From the NCBI GenBank assembly GCA_030512295.1, contig JAULSR010000009.1, positions 868,001 through 932,000 on the forward strand: DNA of 64,000 bases. The letters are read 5' to 3'. The position numbers and the translations under genes are program-made. The notes under the pieces are model-generated. The model was not told where the DNA came from. It saw nothing but the letters and a program-made list of their open reading frames with translations, and made no database searches. This document shows, in pieces, positions 45,562 to 58,567 of this stretch. The stretch's first letter is position 1. The number at the start of each line of letters is the position of its first letter. Source of the stretch: Bombardia bombarda (lineage: Eukaryota; Ascomycota; Sordariomycetes; Sordariales; Lasiosphaeriaceae).

Positions 45562-46782
45562 TTATTGGAACATGTGCATCTTGATGTATTTCATATCCAA
45601 CCAGCCGACTCTGTCGTATGCCGTCCACAGCTTCGAGGCCTTGTTGACGTCAATCTTGCAAGCCTGCTGAGCATCTGTCTTGCGGAATTCCTTGCCGATC
45701 TGGGCGCACTCCCGACGACGAATAAAGATGCGTCTTTTGCTCGTCAGATACGTGGCACAGTCTAATCGTAGACCAGCGGCCAAGAGGAGCTCGTCAGGAT
45801 GCAGCAAGGAGGCATGCGGGTCTTTGCTTAAATCAAGAGGATTGCCCTTCCAATCGACTTTCAGGCTATTGGGCTTTGATGGAAGGGTGTAGAGAGGGGG
45901 GCTGAGGTCCTCCAAGGAGTTGAAGTCCTTGTCTTCACGGTTCGGCGCGACAGTCCTGGCTCGCGGCTCGGGCGTGGTCATGGGGCTGTGACGGGCGGTT
46001 GAACGAGGTGCCGTGGTAGCTCGAATAAACCTCTCGACCGTCGACGACTTGATCTTTGGTGCTTTGGGCGGTTTTTGAACACGACTGGTAGTGTTCCTGA
46101 CCACCTGCTGCCTTGGTGCAGAAGGCTTGCTGGGGGCAGGGTAGATGATCTTCTGTAGACTATGCCCGACCGCAGCATGCTTACGATCTTGTCGAAGCAG
46201 CTCACGTTCCTTTTGTAACCAGCCCCTTGGATTCTCTGAGAACATCTTGACTGTATTTGACTTGAACCACAGAGCCAATGTATAGTCCTCTCGCTTCGGG
46301 GGAGATGTCTCGCGAAAAAAGTCGGCTGGTCTCGATGCCATATGCTCATCCACCACTCTGTCTTGCATCTTCTCAAGCGACTCGGCATTTGAGACAAAGA
46401 GAGGGCCCACATTGCTTGGAGCAACGCCGGTCGTGGGAAAGAGTATCGGGTCCTTCAGAGTCTTCTGCTGCTGAGGAGCCAAGATCTGATCAATCGTATT
46501 GCTGGGTGGCGAAACCGGTGGCGTAGGAGGATTATGACTTCTATGATCATTTATCGACGGCCGACTGGTCTCGGGCATTGCGCCGTGGTTGAAGTTGTCA
46601 TAGATTTCCTCCTCAGGAGATAGCATAGTCCCCACAGCCATCGGGTCCTGCAATGGCTTTACTGGCGCTGACAAGCCTTGGGTAATCGATGGCGAGGGCG
46701 ACCACATTTGGATTGTTGATGCTGGATTCCTCTCGAGCGAAGCGACCGGCTGTGTCGCCGCGAATGTTTGTTGGTCAGCCAT
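45562..46782 (-). CDS. SWIRM-domain protein (Fun19/Laf-like)
   Basis: Intronless 406-aa nuclear protein. The C-terminal 100 residues form a SWIRM domain: SLLHPDELLLAAGLRLDCAT, then YLTSKRRIFIRRRECAQIGK, and near the end ACKIDVNKASKLWTAYDRVG with terminal WLDMKYIKMHMFQ. SWIRM is a helical module of chromatin complexes. Small proteins with it only at the C-terminus include yeast Fun19 and the fission yeast Laf factors linked to histone deacetylase complexes, which this resembles in layout. The N-terminal 200 residues are Pro/Ser-rich and disordered, with TPPVSPPSNTIDQILAP. A basic middle region (STVERFIRATTAPRSTARHS) may contact DNA or carry a nuclear signal. The complex it joins is inferred, not shown. 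Confidence 0.85.
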   Translation of the reverse strand: MADQQTFAATQPVASLERNPASTIQMWSPSPSITQGLSAPVKPLQDPMAVGTMLSPEEEIYDNFNHGAMPETSRPSINDHRSHNPPTPPVSPPSNTIDQILAPQQQKTLKDPILFPTTGVAPSNVGPLFVSNAESLEKMQDRVVDEHMASRPADFFRETSPPKREDYTLALWFKSNTVKMFSENPRGWLQKERELLRQDRKHAAVGHSLQKIIYPAPSKPSAPRQQVVRNTTSRVQKPPKAPKIKSSTVERFIRATTAPRSTARHSPMTTPEPRARTVAPNREDKDFNSLEDLSPPLYTLPSKPNSLKVDWKGNPLDLSKDPHASLLHPDELLLAAGLRLDCATYLTSKRRIFIRRRECAQIGKEFRKTDAQQACKIDVNKASKLWTAYDRVGWLDMKYIKMHMFQ

Positions 46783-49600
46783 ATTGCGTATGGCTGTTTG
46801 CTCGGTCGCAGAGTGGCGAAGTGTAGGGAGCGATATGTATCGAACAATAACGACGACAAGCAGGATGCACTAACTGTCAGATGCAATTGATATGATCGAG
46901 AGAATACTGAATCCAATTCCGAGATAGGTTGATGGGGACGGTTGCGCGAGTCGTGACAGGTGCAGTTGTTGTAGGAAAGGAAAGAATGGACGGCTGGACA
47001 AGACGTCTAAGTAGTCAGGGTCGGGCAGCGTCAGGCGCCCATTGCCTTTTGTGATTGCTGGGTCGTTTGTCCAAATATAAATGGCCGGATGTCAATCTAT
47101 GAGTAGAACGACACAATGTGACCAAGCGTTAATCAGCTATTGTTCTTTGCCACCATTGGTGTCTGGCGCGGGGTTCACAGTAGGTGGTGGTCGAATAGTC
47201 CAGAAGCGGACAATAGCAAGCGTTGTTGGCTGGTGGTGGATGGAAGCAGATGAAACTGGTTTTATGTGCAAGCGATGTCCCGCGATTGACTTTAAGCAAG
47301 AAGAGAAACGACAAAATTGACTTCGTAATTCTTGGGCAAAGATACGCACTGGCAATGGGATTGAGAGCAGAAAGAGAAACACGAGGAAGAGGAAGGAGAT
47401 ACGGGCGCCATATGTAAGGGGGGTAAGGTATGTGAATGGGCAAAATGGATCAGGAGGACGGATTGGTCCACGAGATGAGGTGACAAAACATCGGTAGGCA
47501 ACTCCCAAGAGACAAGGCCAAGGAGACGGGGAGTGGAAGTAGAATCGGAATGATTGCGACAGCAAGTCACACCGCGGGCGCAGCAGCTACATGGCACGGC
47601 GCACGGCGCGCGGTTCACCCCAAATCTTTTGGTGGAGGGGACATAGAACGTGTGCGTGAGTGTATCCTCGTCCTCACGCACCCCAAAAGACGTCTTGGAT
47701 GGGATGTACGAATCTGGGGATGGCGTTTATGGAGGGTGGAGGCCATGCCAGGCAAGGCAACCTAGCAAGGTTTGGGTGGTGGCTTTCATAGAAAACAATT
47801 GCGACCCCCTGCAACTTGAGGAGTCATTCTGAGTTTCGTTTGATCGAGTCACACCCTCACCCCCCCTCACGGCCATCCCGCAGCCAACCAATCCGATCAT
47901 CTGTAGTCTTCAGACCCCTGTCAGTCAGGCAAAAAGCATGAGGTATGGGGAGGTACTTGAGGCCAGCCTAACGGTACTTGGCGGTAACGTTATTTCTAAA
48001 CCGGTTTTGCACCGGACTGTTGTTATTGGTGGTCGTACCAAGTGAACCAATCTTGGTGGCCTTGATTGGCCCACTCCTCGATTTTGCTTCCCGCCGTCGC
48101 TTGTCAGTCGAGGACAGCCGCTCATTGCGTGTTTTGCTTTGCGGTTGTTTGTGAGCGATACGGTGTATATAATGCTTTTCTACTGGTGAGAGCAATGAAA
48201 GGTCAGTAAACAAACAAAGTACTTCTGTCATTTGTGTTTGTGGAATATGTGTGATGTACCTTCCTGCTTGCAATGTCGTTCAAATGGTACCTACGTTTCA
48301 ATCTTGAGGACCATCGTTTTATGCACTGTCTGGTTTCGGCTGCGGGGAAGTACACCACTGTAGGCCGGGAGAAAGCTTTGCGAGAGGAGATTATTAAATC
48401 GCATACGGCGGAAATCGAGATAAACCACAAACTGCAGAGATAAGCTTGACAAACATCGATTCGTGATCGGGCAAAAGGAGTTAGGTAGGAATTCACCTGG
48501 GCAGCAAGTGCTGTATAAATGAACGCCGTTGGGAGAGATCGATCTTTGAGGTCAGATACGATGTGCCGCCATGAGTCGAGCGCGCTGTTTGGTCTGACAA
48601 AGAGAGGGGTGACAACACGCTTCAATTGATACAACCAATGACAGAGCTGGAAGTATACGTAACTCTGCCTCACTCTCGTCGAGAAAGCAACGAAACTTGT
48701 GCAGTTACGGTATTAACAACACATTCCGCTCCAGTGAAGTAGCCCAAAGAGGTATTAATTGAGACCGACTTCAAGTACACGACTCTGTGTCCAGGTCTAC
48801 AACGGTAGCCAGCCACTGGGCAGAGAAGTTTGGATATCGCACAAGTTGCCTGTATTGAGCAGCGCTCTCAGTCCTAGACGTATGCATTCACAGAACAGGC
48901 AATGTTGAATAAAGTCGATGTAATATCACAGATAGAACCACCCGTTAGAGCAATTGCGAACTATCATTAGGTGATAACTGCAATAATGCCCAGGGTATGT
49001 ATGGGCATGAGGAGAATGAAAGGGGAGCTTTTGCCATGGTGCAAGCCCTTTGTAAATCTGCCTTACCTGTTCCTCGCTGATTGTACGGCAGGCAGGCAGG
49101 CCACGACTGGGCGTAGAGTTGAAGAGGGTCGGCGGCGAACAGGAAGTAAGAGACTCATTCGTCCGAAAGAAAACTCGTTCAATAAGGAAGATAGAGCTTT
49201 GAGGCATCTCGAAGACGGGGCTAGTTGAGCTCGAGACGGGACGGTTCGCAGCCTAGAGAACATTCGGGAGTAGGTGGACTACTTGAACTAGATTGATGGG
49301 AACTGGAGTCAGCTTATCGTCCCAAAGGTCAGATTATCCGTCAACTGAATTGCGTTTTGTTCGCGCGATCTGTAGAAAGATGAGGGGTGGCACTTGGCAT
49401 CAGGTGGGGATGGATCTTGCTAGAAAGAGGGACTTGGGAGCAGCGGCTCTTCACCGACTCAGACGACCCTCAATTGGGCATCCATTTGGGCACCGAGGGC
49501 ATGGGAGACAGAGGCAGACACCGATGGAGCAAGCAGAGGTCCTGTCTGGCCGGCAGAGACAGCCCATTGCGCGGGGCAGCCTTGCTTGTTGTCCAAGGTC
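46783..49600. other. Gene-poor region upstream of the SWIRM gene
   Basis: Contains the SWIRM promoter. Frames up to about 156 codons occur (48203-48673 minus) but lack family resemblance. I see no RNA gene. Confidence 0.4.
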
Positions 49601-49702
49601 CAGGTCCAGGTCCAGGTTCAGGTTCAGGTTGAAGGGCAGGCCACGATCGGCCATTCTTGGTGTGCTGGTGCTGGTGCTGGTGCTGGTGCTGGTGCTGGTG
49701 CT
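49601..49702 (+). repeat. CCAGGT and GGTGCT hexamer arrays
   Basis: About five CCAGGT/TCAGGT units near 49601-49630, then after about 30 bp seven GGTGCT units at 49660-49702. Both are compatible with an open reading frame on each strand, which explains the long spurious frames here. Confidence 0.85.
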
Positions 49703-52700
49703 GCAAATGCAATGCCTGGACGAGAAGCGATGGAACATGAATTGGCCAATCAGCTTCTCGTCGCGGATAAAGGAAGCGGTCCGTTTCGTGAGGAAGGTAC
49801 TTCGTAGCGGTCAGAGAATGGAGTCTGGGATTGGAATTTCCAGCAAAACTGAATTGTGAGTCATTCGGTTGTTGAAAGCTAAACCACAAAGTCCATTTGC
49901 AGTAGTTTGGTGTGCGCGGGCAAAAGTGTGCGACCAAGCGAATGGAATTGGGGAACCTGGCCCGTCGTCCACTGATGACTGGGGGTGCAGGGCTGCAAGA
50001 ATAGGCAGGCGGTCAAGTTATTTGCCGGCAGTCGCGACTGTCGTTATTGGGTCTTTGGGCACAGCGAGCCGAAACACTAACACCTCACTGCATGCAGTTT
50101 AGCGGCATCCCCTTAATTGACAACCGTTCTGGATGTCCCAGCTGTGTACCCTGAAGTATCTTTTTCGACGCCCTTTGACGCCAGAAAGGGAACTCGCGAC
50201 CCAAGGGGGTGGTGTGGCGTTATCGCCCGCGCATCCTGCCAGGCCTTTTTAGTGAGGTCTGGGCTTCTTTTCGCAGGACCGCCCTTGCTCACAAATCCAA
50301 CCTGACGGATTTCACCATTAATCATCTGTCCATCGACCTTCCATCTGCGTGCGTGGAAGTCGGTGGTTTCCATCTCCTCGCCGAGAGAGTCACTGGCAGC
50401 GCGGAACAACCACTAAATCCGTTTACTAGGCCGGTCCTTAAGGCGACTCCCGCCCGTCTTCCAGGAAGCTAAAACCATTACACAGCCCTTTGCCTCGCGC
50501 AGCCCGCGCAGCCCGCTGCTATCGGACTTTGACGGACGGATTTATTTTATGGCGTCGGACACTTCTCAAACCGAGCATCAGATCAGCAAGGCGCAAGCTT
50601 GGAATTGACAGATTCGAAGGTGAATGGTCAATTCGTCCTCATGAGCAACGCTGGGTAAACTGTCCGCCCATCTCCCGAACGATCCGTCGGTCGGGTGTTA
50701 GCAGACCAACAACTCCGCCTCCTCCCCCAACTGCCACTATGATGACGGCTTCGCAAGCTGTTGCGGGCTGCCGCGAAGCTGTTTGTCCCGTGGGCTTGTT
50801 TGCAATTCGCAAGTGGGTGCTAATAATGTATCCGTCCGGTCACGGTCAGCTGTTGGAGCGCTTCTCTCTCGTCTGCCCCCCACGTTCGCGCAAGGCAGCG
50901 CGCAAAAAGCGCACGAGGGTGATATGTGCTTCAGGTCAGGCTCCCCCATCATGTACACCCTCTACTAGACACTAGCGTGCACGGTAATGTGCAGCGACAG
51001 CGACAGCTAGGGCTTTGGAGAAGAGGAGATGAACCTGGACTGGGAGCTTGGAAGTTGCACGAATACTTCGCAGGGGGTATGTACAGTACGTAGCAACAAA
51101 GGGTGTTACGTGTTGTTTTTGCCATCGTGGATCCATCCATCATCATCCATCCGTCCAAAGCTTCTGCCTCGTAGCCGCGCAATTGACTCAACCACAGTGG
51201 ACATATGGGCGACGAATTGATGAATCATGGAGCTCCATGAGTAGGTAGCTATGGGCAGTCGTAAGCCCGGTTCTGCCTAACCTGGAAGACGCTTTGCGAT
51301 GGAATTCCAATTCCTCCATCCCCCCAGCAATCCAATCCGCCAACTCAACCCGCCAACCCGCCTCGAGCCCACCACCCACAGGACGTGTGGAGTCTGTGGA
51401 CAGCGGTTGCATGGCGTCAGGCTAGCGGCTCCCAGCCCCGGCTGGGTCGTCAACGGCCGTAAATGAGAAAGAACTAACATAAATGAGAACTAACCACCAA
51501 CCCCTATGGAAGGGGCTTGGTGCGATGGCGGTCTTGAGGAGCATGAATTTCTCGGTATCCGTTTAAGAACTGAGGTTAGCCAGAAATTACACGTAGCCGA
51601 GCCGTCTACCTGCCTGTGGGAGATGGCCTGAATTTTCCCCATCCCTTCCGCCCTTTGAGATTGCGTCCCGGCCTTGCATCATCCCATCTTTGCTGCTCAA
51701 GAGGCCCGGGTTGGATGCCACCTACATGACTGACACCGGCCTGCACATTTCTGTTACCCGAACCTATTCACTATAGTTTGGCTGAAGTTTCCGGGCTACC
51801 AGTAGTCTCTTCGGGAGATGGCCGCCTTACCTATAAGCCTCCCAATGTTTTTGTTGTCGCCAAGTTCCTACCTCTTCGTCTTCCCGTACTCCAGTTTGTA
51901 TTGTAGCTCCATCACCAGCCACCGTGGCAAATTCCGAGTCGTCTTTACGGAACCCGGGTGTAACTTCCATACAAATCACAAATCACATGCAACTCGATCC
52001 CCAAAACTGCCAGTCCTGGTGGTTGTCAGCACAACCTCCGCTTAGCATGGCATTTACTCCCAGTGTTTAAAAGCCCCCCTTTATCTTTTTGCACTGTTCC
52101 CCAAAGAGTTCGTCAGGGTAACTGGGGCATCCATGTTGCTTGCCCGATAGAAATTAAGGTAGACTGAAGCTCACATGCAAGCATGTAACCCACTCTGCAG
52201 CTACCTATCTTATCGCGACCGACCCCTCCTTTAGGTCTCAAACGAGAAACGAGGGGCACAAGTGGTGGGCCACAGTGGTCCACAGGACAGCCATGTGCGC
52301 TACGGCCTTGGCATTCCCCTCCCCTCCTGTACACACACTTTGTACGGACGTCGCTTTGTATGCACCTTGACCTACCTAGATATCTTCCAAGTGCTAATCA
52401 GTACACAGTATTCACAGTAGTAGAATAGTGGAGATGTAGGCGGTCTGGCGGTTACGCAGCGCTCACCACTGACTGATGATGGCGCCTTCCCGATCGAGAA
52501 AGCGAGGATCTTAGTCTTGTGCGGGAGCAGTGCGTGAGGAAGGAACGCAACCGACCTGCTCTCGCTACTTCCTCTCCTAATGGAACCTGTCTTTTGCCCA
52601 GTTGTGCCACCTTTCAATGAAGTGGGCTGTGGACTATGGAGTGTATGTGCCTCTCCTTCAGGTCGATGAGCGTCCATTGACCATTCTGCATCCAACATCC

Positions 52701-55700
52701 CTGCCATATGCCTTGACTGGACGAGTTTGCTTGACCTGGCGAATCCCCCGTCCGCTGTCTGCAACCGCCCCACCCCGCCCGGCATGCGCCATGAGCCCTG
52801 AGCCTGGATCCATTGGTCAATTCAACAGCCCAGAACATCCTCAACAACTGCCACGACATGCCCTGCATGGAGCCTACCGACAGCTGTCCAGCACTCATTG
52901 CTCAACTCTAGTGCCTCGCCTTTTTTTGGTTTCAATTGCCTCGTTGCCATCAAGCTGCAAGAGCGATTGAATATCGCGAGCAAGACGAATGGGCAATGCA
53001 GTCAACAGTGAACCAACCACCTATCGTGCGCCCATCAATAGCGCCTCCATTGTCGCTTTTAATTCGCACCACGACCACTGTGTGTTTTGGTATCAACAAC
53101 ACTGCAGATTGCTTTAGACATGCGTCATAATGTGAGGCATCGAATCACACATCGCTCTGAAACAGCACTGTTTATAAACATGGCTGCAGCCTGAGGGCAA
53201 GCAAACCTGAATGTGCTGTTGTCCCTTTTCCACAGGCAGAGCCGTCTCACCACCCGATTGCACAGATGAGGCACTTCAACACGAGAAACCGTGGGAGACA
53301 CAGCATTCATTGGCCCGCAATGGATCCCTCGACAGCTTCTCCGCTTCCCATGCTAGTGCTGATAGGAGTGCGCCAACAACAAATGAGGAAAAGACCAACT
53401 CACGATTCAGCCTGCCGAGCCTACGAGCCTACGTACCTCGCACAGAGACGATGCTGTTATGCACAGGAGTATCCGAACAGAAAGACACTGGTTTCGGTCT
53501 CCGACAGTCGAATTGGGCAACTGGCTGCCTGCCGGCTTCGCGGGTAGACTCCGTTTACGAACCAGGAATAGAAACCGCCGCGCGCGGGCCATCCCAGAGA
53601 CGCACACGCAAGCAAGCAATGCTCGCAACAAACGCATAACGATGCAATTTCACTCACAATCCAATTCTTTTGGTTTCGCTCATGCGTTGGGAGACGACGC
53701 CGCCGCCGCGGTGCTCACACGAGCTCGACCGACCGACCGGACCAGGAGCCAGGAGCGGAGAATTAGGTACAGTACCGCCAAGCAATCGACCGACCCTGTT
53801 TACCCCAGGCGGCCGGGCTCGGCGGCCTTTCAAGATTGATCGCCAACAAGGCTCTATTTCCAGACTGTCAACCCTACTCTGCGGGGATCAGGGAAGCCCT
53901 GTTAGCGCAGCCCGCTTGGGCTCTGCCAGCCGGCTAACAGGCCGATCTTTTGACTGGCAGGCTCCTGCGAGATACGGGCTCGACGGGATAGGACTTTGTG
54001 GGTTGTAGGCCGCCCTCTCCCCCGCCTGCAGGAAAACAGGGTGGTGTGTGTGTGAGTGTCGCACGCGCTGCCGCACGTCGGCACAAGCCATTCAGTCTCT
54101 TCTTGCCTGCCCTGAAGTCGCCAGCCGCCAGCCAGCAGGCCATTCGATCGACGACCATTTTCGGGTACCTGGCAGGCGGTTGTGTCTGCCATCTTGCGGC
54201 CATCTCCCCATCCCCCATTCCCCATCCTCCATGGGGAGAGGGGGGGGGGGGGGGGGGCCGAAGCAGGAGCGAATTGGAGGGGAGGCAAACAAAGTGAGCG
54301 ACCACCACGAACTCAGGTTCGAAACAGCACACAAACTCTGGTGGCAGCGGCACGCGCGCGTGCGATGCATATCCTCCCGGTCAAGTCATAGCAAGGTCAT
54401 ACTATAAACATAGCATCCTCACATAAGTTTGTGAGCATTCTTATTGCTTGTCTGGTGTCTTTTGTTGAAGGACCTATATGAAGACAGGGGATGTGTGTGT
54501 CTTAAATGTAATCGCGCCCTTCCGTTTCGGCACCCGGGGTGAGTTGCACCTTTTTGGGGGAAATGGTCCAGATATGAAGAGAATGCGAGGGCGTGGCTCT
54601 ATCAGTCGCTGCTCGTGAAATTCACCTGAATGGTCCGCCTGGTTACATTCGCACCTCCCTCTCGCATCTTCATCCCGCGTTTTGTCTCACCCAGGCCACC
54701 CTTTCCCCCATGTCCATCTTTCTCCCCCTCCATCTGCTGGGTACGTCTCCGCTCCTCTCCGCTCCGCTCGCTCTCCTCTCGTTCGCTCACCCCACCCCCC
54801 TTCCTTCCCCCCTTTTTAACTTCCCCAGCTGCCGAACCGATGCGAGTACGCACACATCCATCGCTGCTTCTCATCTCAGACACGATCCGTCATCACCTGA
54901 CTTGGCGAAGGCCGTCATGGGGGCAGGACCAATGCCGTCATGTCTCACCCGCATGCTCCCATTCGCGAGTGATCTCGACGATAAGCTGCGATAAGATCCG
55001 ATATTGATAGAGAACAGAAACCGGGAATATGTGAAGATGGCGAGACCACGAGAACAAACAAAACCCGTGTTTCGTTTTATGTTTTGGAATCGTTCACACC
55101 TTTACGGAGCAGATTGACCGAGTGACCGCGAATGTGTGAGAATGGGGGTCAGAAACAGGTCGAGCTAGCGGGCCTCGTGGCCTGTGTCACTGTCTGTGTG
55201 GGTGTGAGCGTGTGGGAGCTTGAGAGGTGGGTGAGTACCAATCTATCCTACCTGCCTTGCCTTGCCGACACCGCTTACCTAGGTGAGTGGGTGGATGGAT
55301 GGTAGGTAAGTGTGAGTAATGGCATACATCACACGGTAAGTTAGGCGCTGCGTGAATACCGATGGCTTGTTGCCGTTGATCATCCGTTTTCTTATTTTGT
55401 TTGCCTGCAGCTGTTTATTTTTTATCTGGTAGGCAGTATGTCGGCTGTCCGTCAGTGCAGCCAGCCAGCCAGCCAGCCATCAGGGCTGAAGGCAAGCAAG
55501 CAGTCTGGGACTGAAGGGGCCTAGGAACGACAATGCAAACACAGGAAACAACAACAAACAAGCCTACTCACTGCTAACTGACCATAGGCTAATGGTGACC
55601 CGAGGCTGTAACCGATTGCCCTATCCCTACCCTGCCTAGGTACGTAATGTATCCCATCGCTTAATTGGGTACATCGGAAGGGGGGGGAGCAGAGCCTCAT

Positions 55701-58567
55701 TGTTTGTTGGGAGAAAACAAAACAGGGCGGGCGAGTATGTGCAGTGATGGGCGTATCGCTGTTTGTGCATGTTGCCCGCCCTGGACTGGTACCCTGACAA
55801 GGTATTTATCCCATAAACAGTTGGTACTTGAGGCCCCTTGCCCTAGTCTAGAACATTGGTGAGGTCGCACAATGGCGTTTTTCTTTGGCTGCGCGTTCAC
55901 GGAGAAGAAGACCGATGCATCGTACGAGGTGCATTGGTTTTCCTTTTTTCTTTTTTTCTTGTTTACTTGTTTACTTTTTTTCTTTTTTTTGTTGTTTATT
56001 TTTGATCGGTCTTGGGTAGGGTACATGTCCATGTTCCTGCCTACCTATCCACTATACATTCTGTCCAACTGTTGTTGCCTTGTTACACGGTACGCCATGT
56101 CAGGCCAACCAGCCTTCGAATTCCTTGAATAAATAAATAGGGCACATATTCTGTACCTTTTCTTCTCCCACGGGGATGTATCGTTAGAGGGCCCAGGTAC
56201 CGCACTAATCACAAAGTTTGTTTACACACACCAATTGGCAGGTGTAAACACAATTCGGACTCTGACTGTACCTAACTTCCAGAGGCACAGTAAGTAGTAT
56301 CGTATGGCTAGAAAAAAAAAGCCAATAGTCGCCGATGCGGATATTGAGACAAATCCGATGGACAGGCATGCGAGCAAGCAGGCAGACAAGAAGACAAGCC
56401 CCTACCGCATGCAGCTTACACAATACTCCATGCCGCTAGTAGAGGACTGGTTGAAGGCCGGGAGTCAACAAGCAAGTAATATAGGTGAGTGCGGGTAGTG
56501 CACGCGGAGACAACGTACAACAGTGGCTTTTCAGTAGCACACTACCCACAAGACGCACGGCACGCGGGGCTGTGGCCTGTCTGTTTGTCTGCCTTCCAAG
56601 TTTACTTTGACAACCTGCACTCGAAATCTGTGTGAGAATACTACACGGAAGGGGGCACTTGCACGAGGGAGGAACGAATTAATAGTCCTGGAGAGAGGAG
56701 GGAGGCAGCTAGCTAGCTGCCTGACATTCAATCGGCTTTGGCTCCGAAACCCAGTCAGGCATTGAATCTCGTTCACAGACAGGCTTCTTCGTGGGGAGAT
56801 GGAGACATGTGATTTGAAGGGTACGTAGTGGCAGCAAAGGACGTGGCTAAGTACCCAGGTAGGTACCTAAGGTATTCATTCGTATTACATACTGGACTTA
56901 GTGGCATGGCAGGAGCAAGGGCGATCGATATCTCGAAATATGGGGGTTGGGTAGAATAGCTAAGGAAGGTACAAAGCTACCCAAGATATGAGAAGTGTTG
57001 ATTTATCCATCATGTCCCAATTATCTTTCTGTACCTTATCTAGACCGGGACATGTGTAACAACACACAGTAAGTCAGCCAGCCACTCAGTCAGTCCTACC
57101 ACAAGCCCTGCACAGTATTCTGATTTGTAGTTTCCTCAGTCAGCAAGCAGTTGTAGCCAGAAGGCAACCACCAATCCATCACCAATGCAGCTGCATTGAA
57201 GATCCGCGCGACTTATCAACAGCACAAGCTCTGAACATCAAGTGCACAACAAGGGGTCAGGTTGTAGATCAACACTGATACCTTCTCGAATGACACCAGC
57301 CATTCATTTCCCAAGGCGTCCGTTTATCCACCTATCATCGGCGCCTTGCACCTTGCGGGTTTGATTGGGGTTCTCAATGAAATGCATGCTCCAAGTCTGG
57401 GCACCCAGCCTCCATGCATGCTGCCGCCTGCGTAAACAATGTTCAACGCTGGGCTGGGCTGGCCTGGGCTGGCCTGGGACTTGGCTGAGCGGGGAAAGTC
57501 TGCCTGGGTACACGTAGGACGCAACGCGCGAAATCTGATGCCGTGCTTCCACAACAGCTCCAAAACAGCTCCACAACAGCTTCGAGGTGTCTGGATCGGA
57601 CGCTCGTGGGCCGTGTGTGGTGTGCTCAGGCCATTGTCTATATCTGCCCTACTATAGCACAGGCTGGTGTTGTTTTGTGGCCCTCTGCCACTCTTTGTGG
57701 CCTTCTGCCACTCTTCTACCGGTCTCGGACCGGGTCCTCGCATGCGGTTCTGGGTATGGTGTTGTTGTTTGTGTATGTGTATGTGCGAGCCTCGGGGGTT
57801 ACGGGTGATTTTGTGTTTTTTCGTGGCCTTGAAATACATGACGCGTCAAGCCATACATAGATAAAGATAGTGATGCTGTGTGAGATGATTTAGGGGGACA
57901 TGTAGCAAAACACGATCCAGCCCCTCTTCATACGACTGCTTTTGCTAAAAGTCGACCCATCTTCATAGCACTAAAATCATCACTGGCTGTGCGCAAAAGC
58001 GCAGCAGTAGGCGTGTTAAGTAGTCTGAAATGCTGGCAATTGGTACAAAACCGATTCTCAAAGGGATCGATGATCATGACAGAACAGCATGCGGCCGTCA
58101 GATCGCGGCAAGTAAACCACGGGGTGTGCCAAAGGTTTGTTTCAGCGTAGTCGTACTTGGGTGCAGAACATCTCCTCTTTTGTGGCCTCTGGTGGTGTAC
58201 TGGATCTCTGATGAGTACGAGATACCGTCGCCCGACAAGGTGGGTTAAAATGCCCGATGAGATGGCAATTGTACCAAAATACCGGCATCAGACTTTAGCA
58301 CCGGACATTGCCCAATGGTCCATTGTGCTATCTGGCACAGGGCTCTTGGGTGACAGAAGCAACTTGGTGATAGGTTGCTGCCCTGATAAGTAAAGCCAAT
58401 GATACTTGGCAATGAGGCATCCGCCCGCTCAGACTCTATCAGGGAGATACAAAGACGTCTTGTAAGTGGTGCGTACAGGGTGAAGAGCTGCAGAGGGGGT
58501 GGCGTGGACACCAGACACAAGTAGCTCGTTCGATGTTGACTGTACAGGTTGTGTTTGTGACGGCCCT
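49703..58567. other. 8.9-kb gene-poor region
   Basis: No supported gene. It contains many short, partly overlapping frames without domains, a poly-G run (54240-54257), pyrimidine-rich blocks (54640-54830 and 55945-56000), a GGCCTGGGCT-type repeat (57449-57480), and several copies of a TACCTAGGTA-like palindrome (55274, 55631, 56855). It could be long promoter/UTR DNA, a long non-coding RNA locus, or decayed repeats; sequence alone does not separate these. Confidence 0.45.
54240..54257 (+). repeat. Poly-G run
   Basis: About 18 uninterrupted G in a non-coding region; length uncertain for technical reasons. Confidence 0.8.

Noticed and set aside
48203..48673. 156-codon minus-strand frame
   Set aside because: No domain, unusual composition, no neighbouring exon that extends it convincingly.
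49293..49859. 188-codon plus-strand frame
   Set aside because: Kept open by hexamer repeats; encodes Arg/Ser and Val/Leu dipeptide strings only.
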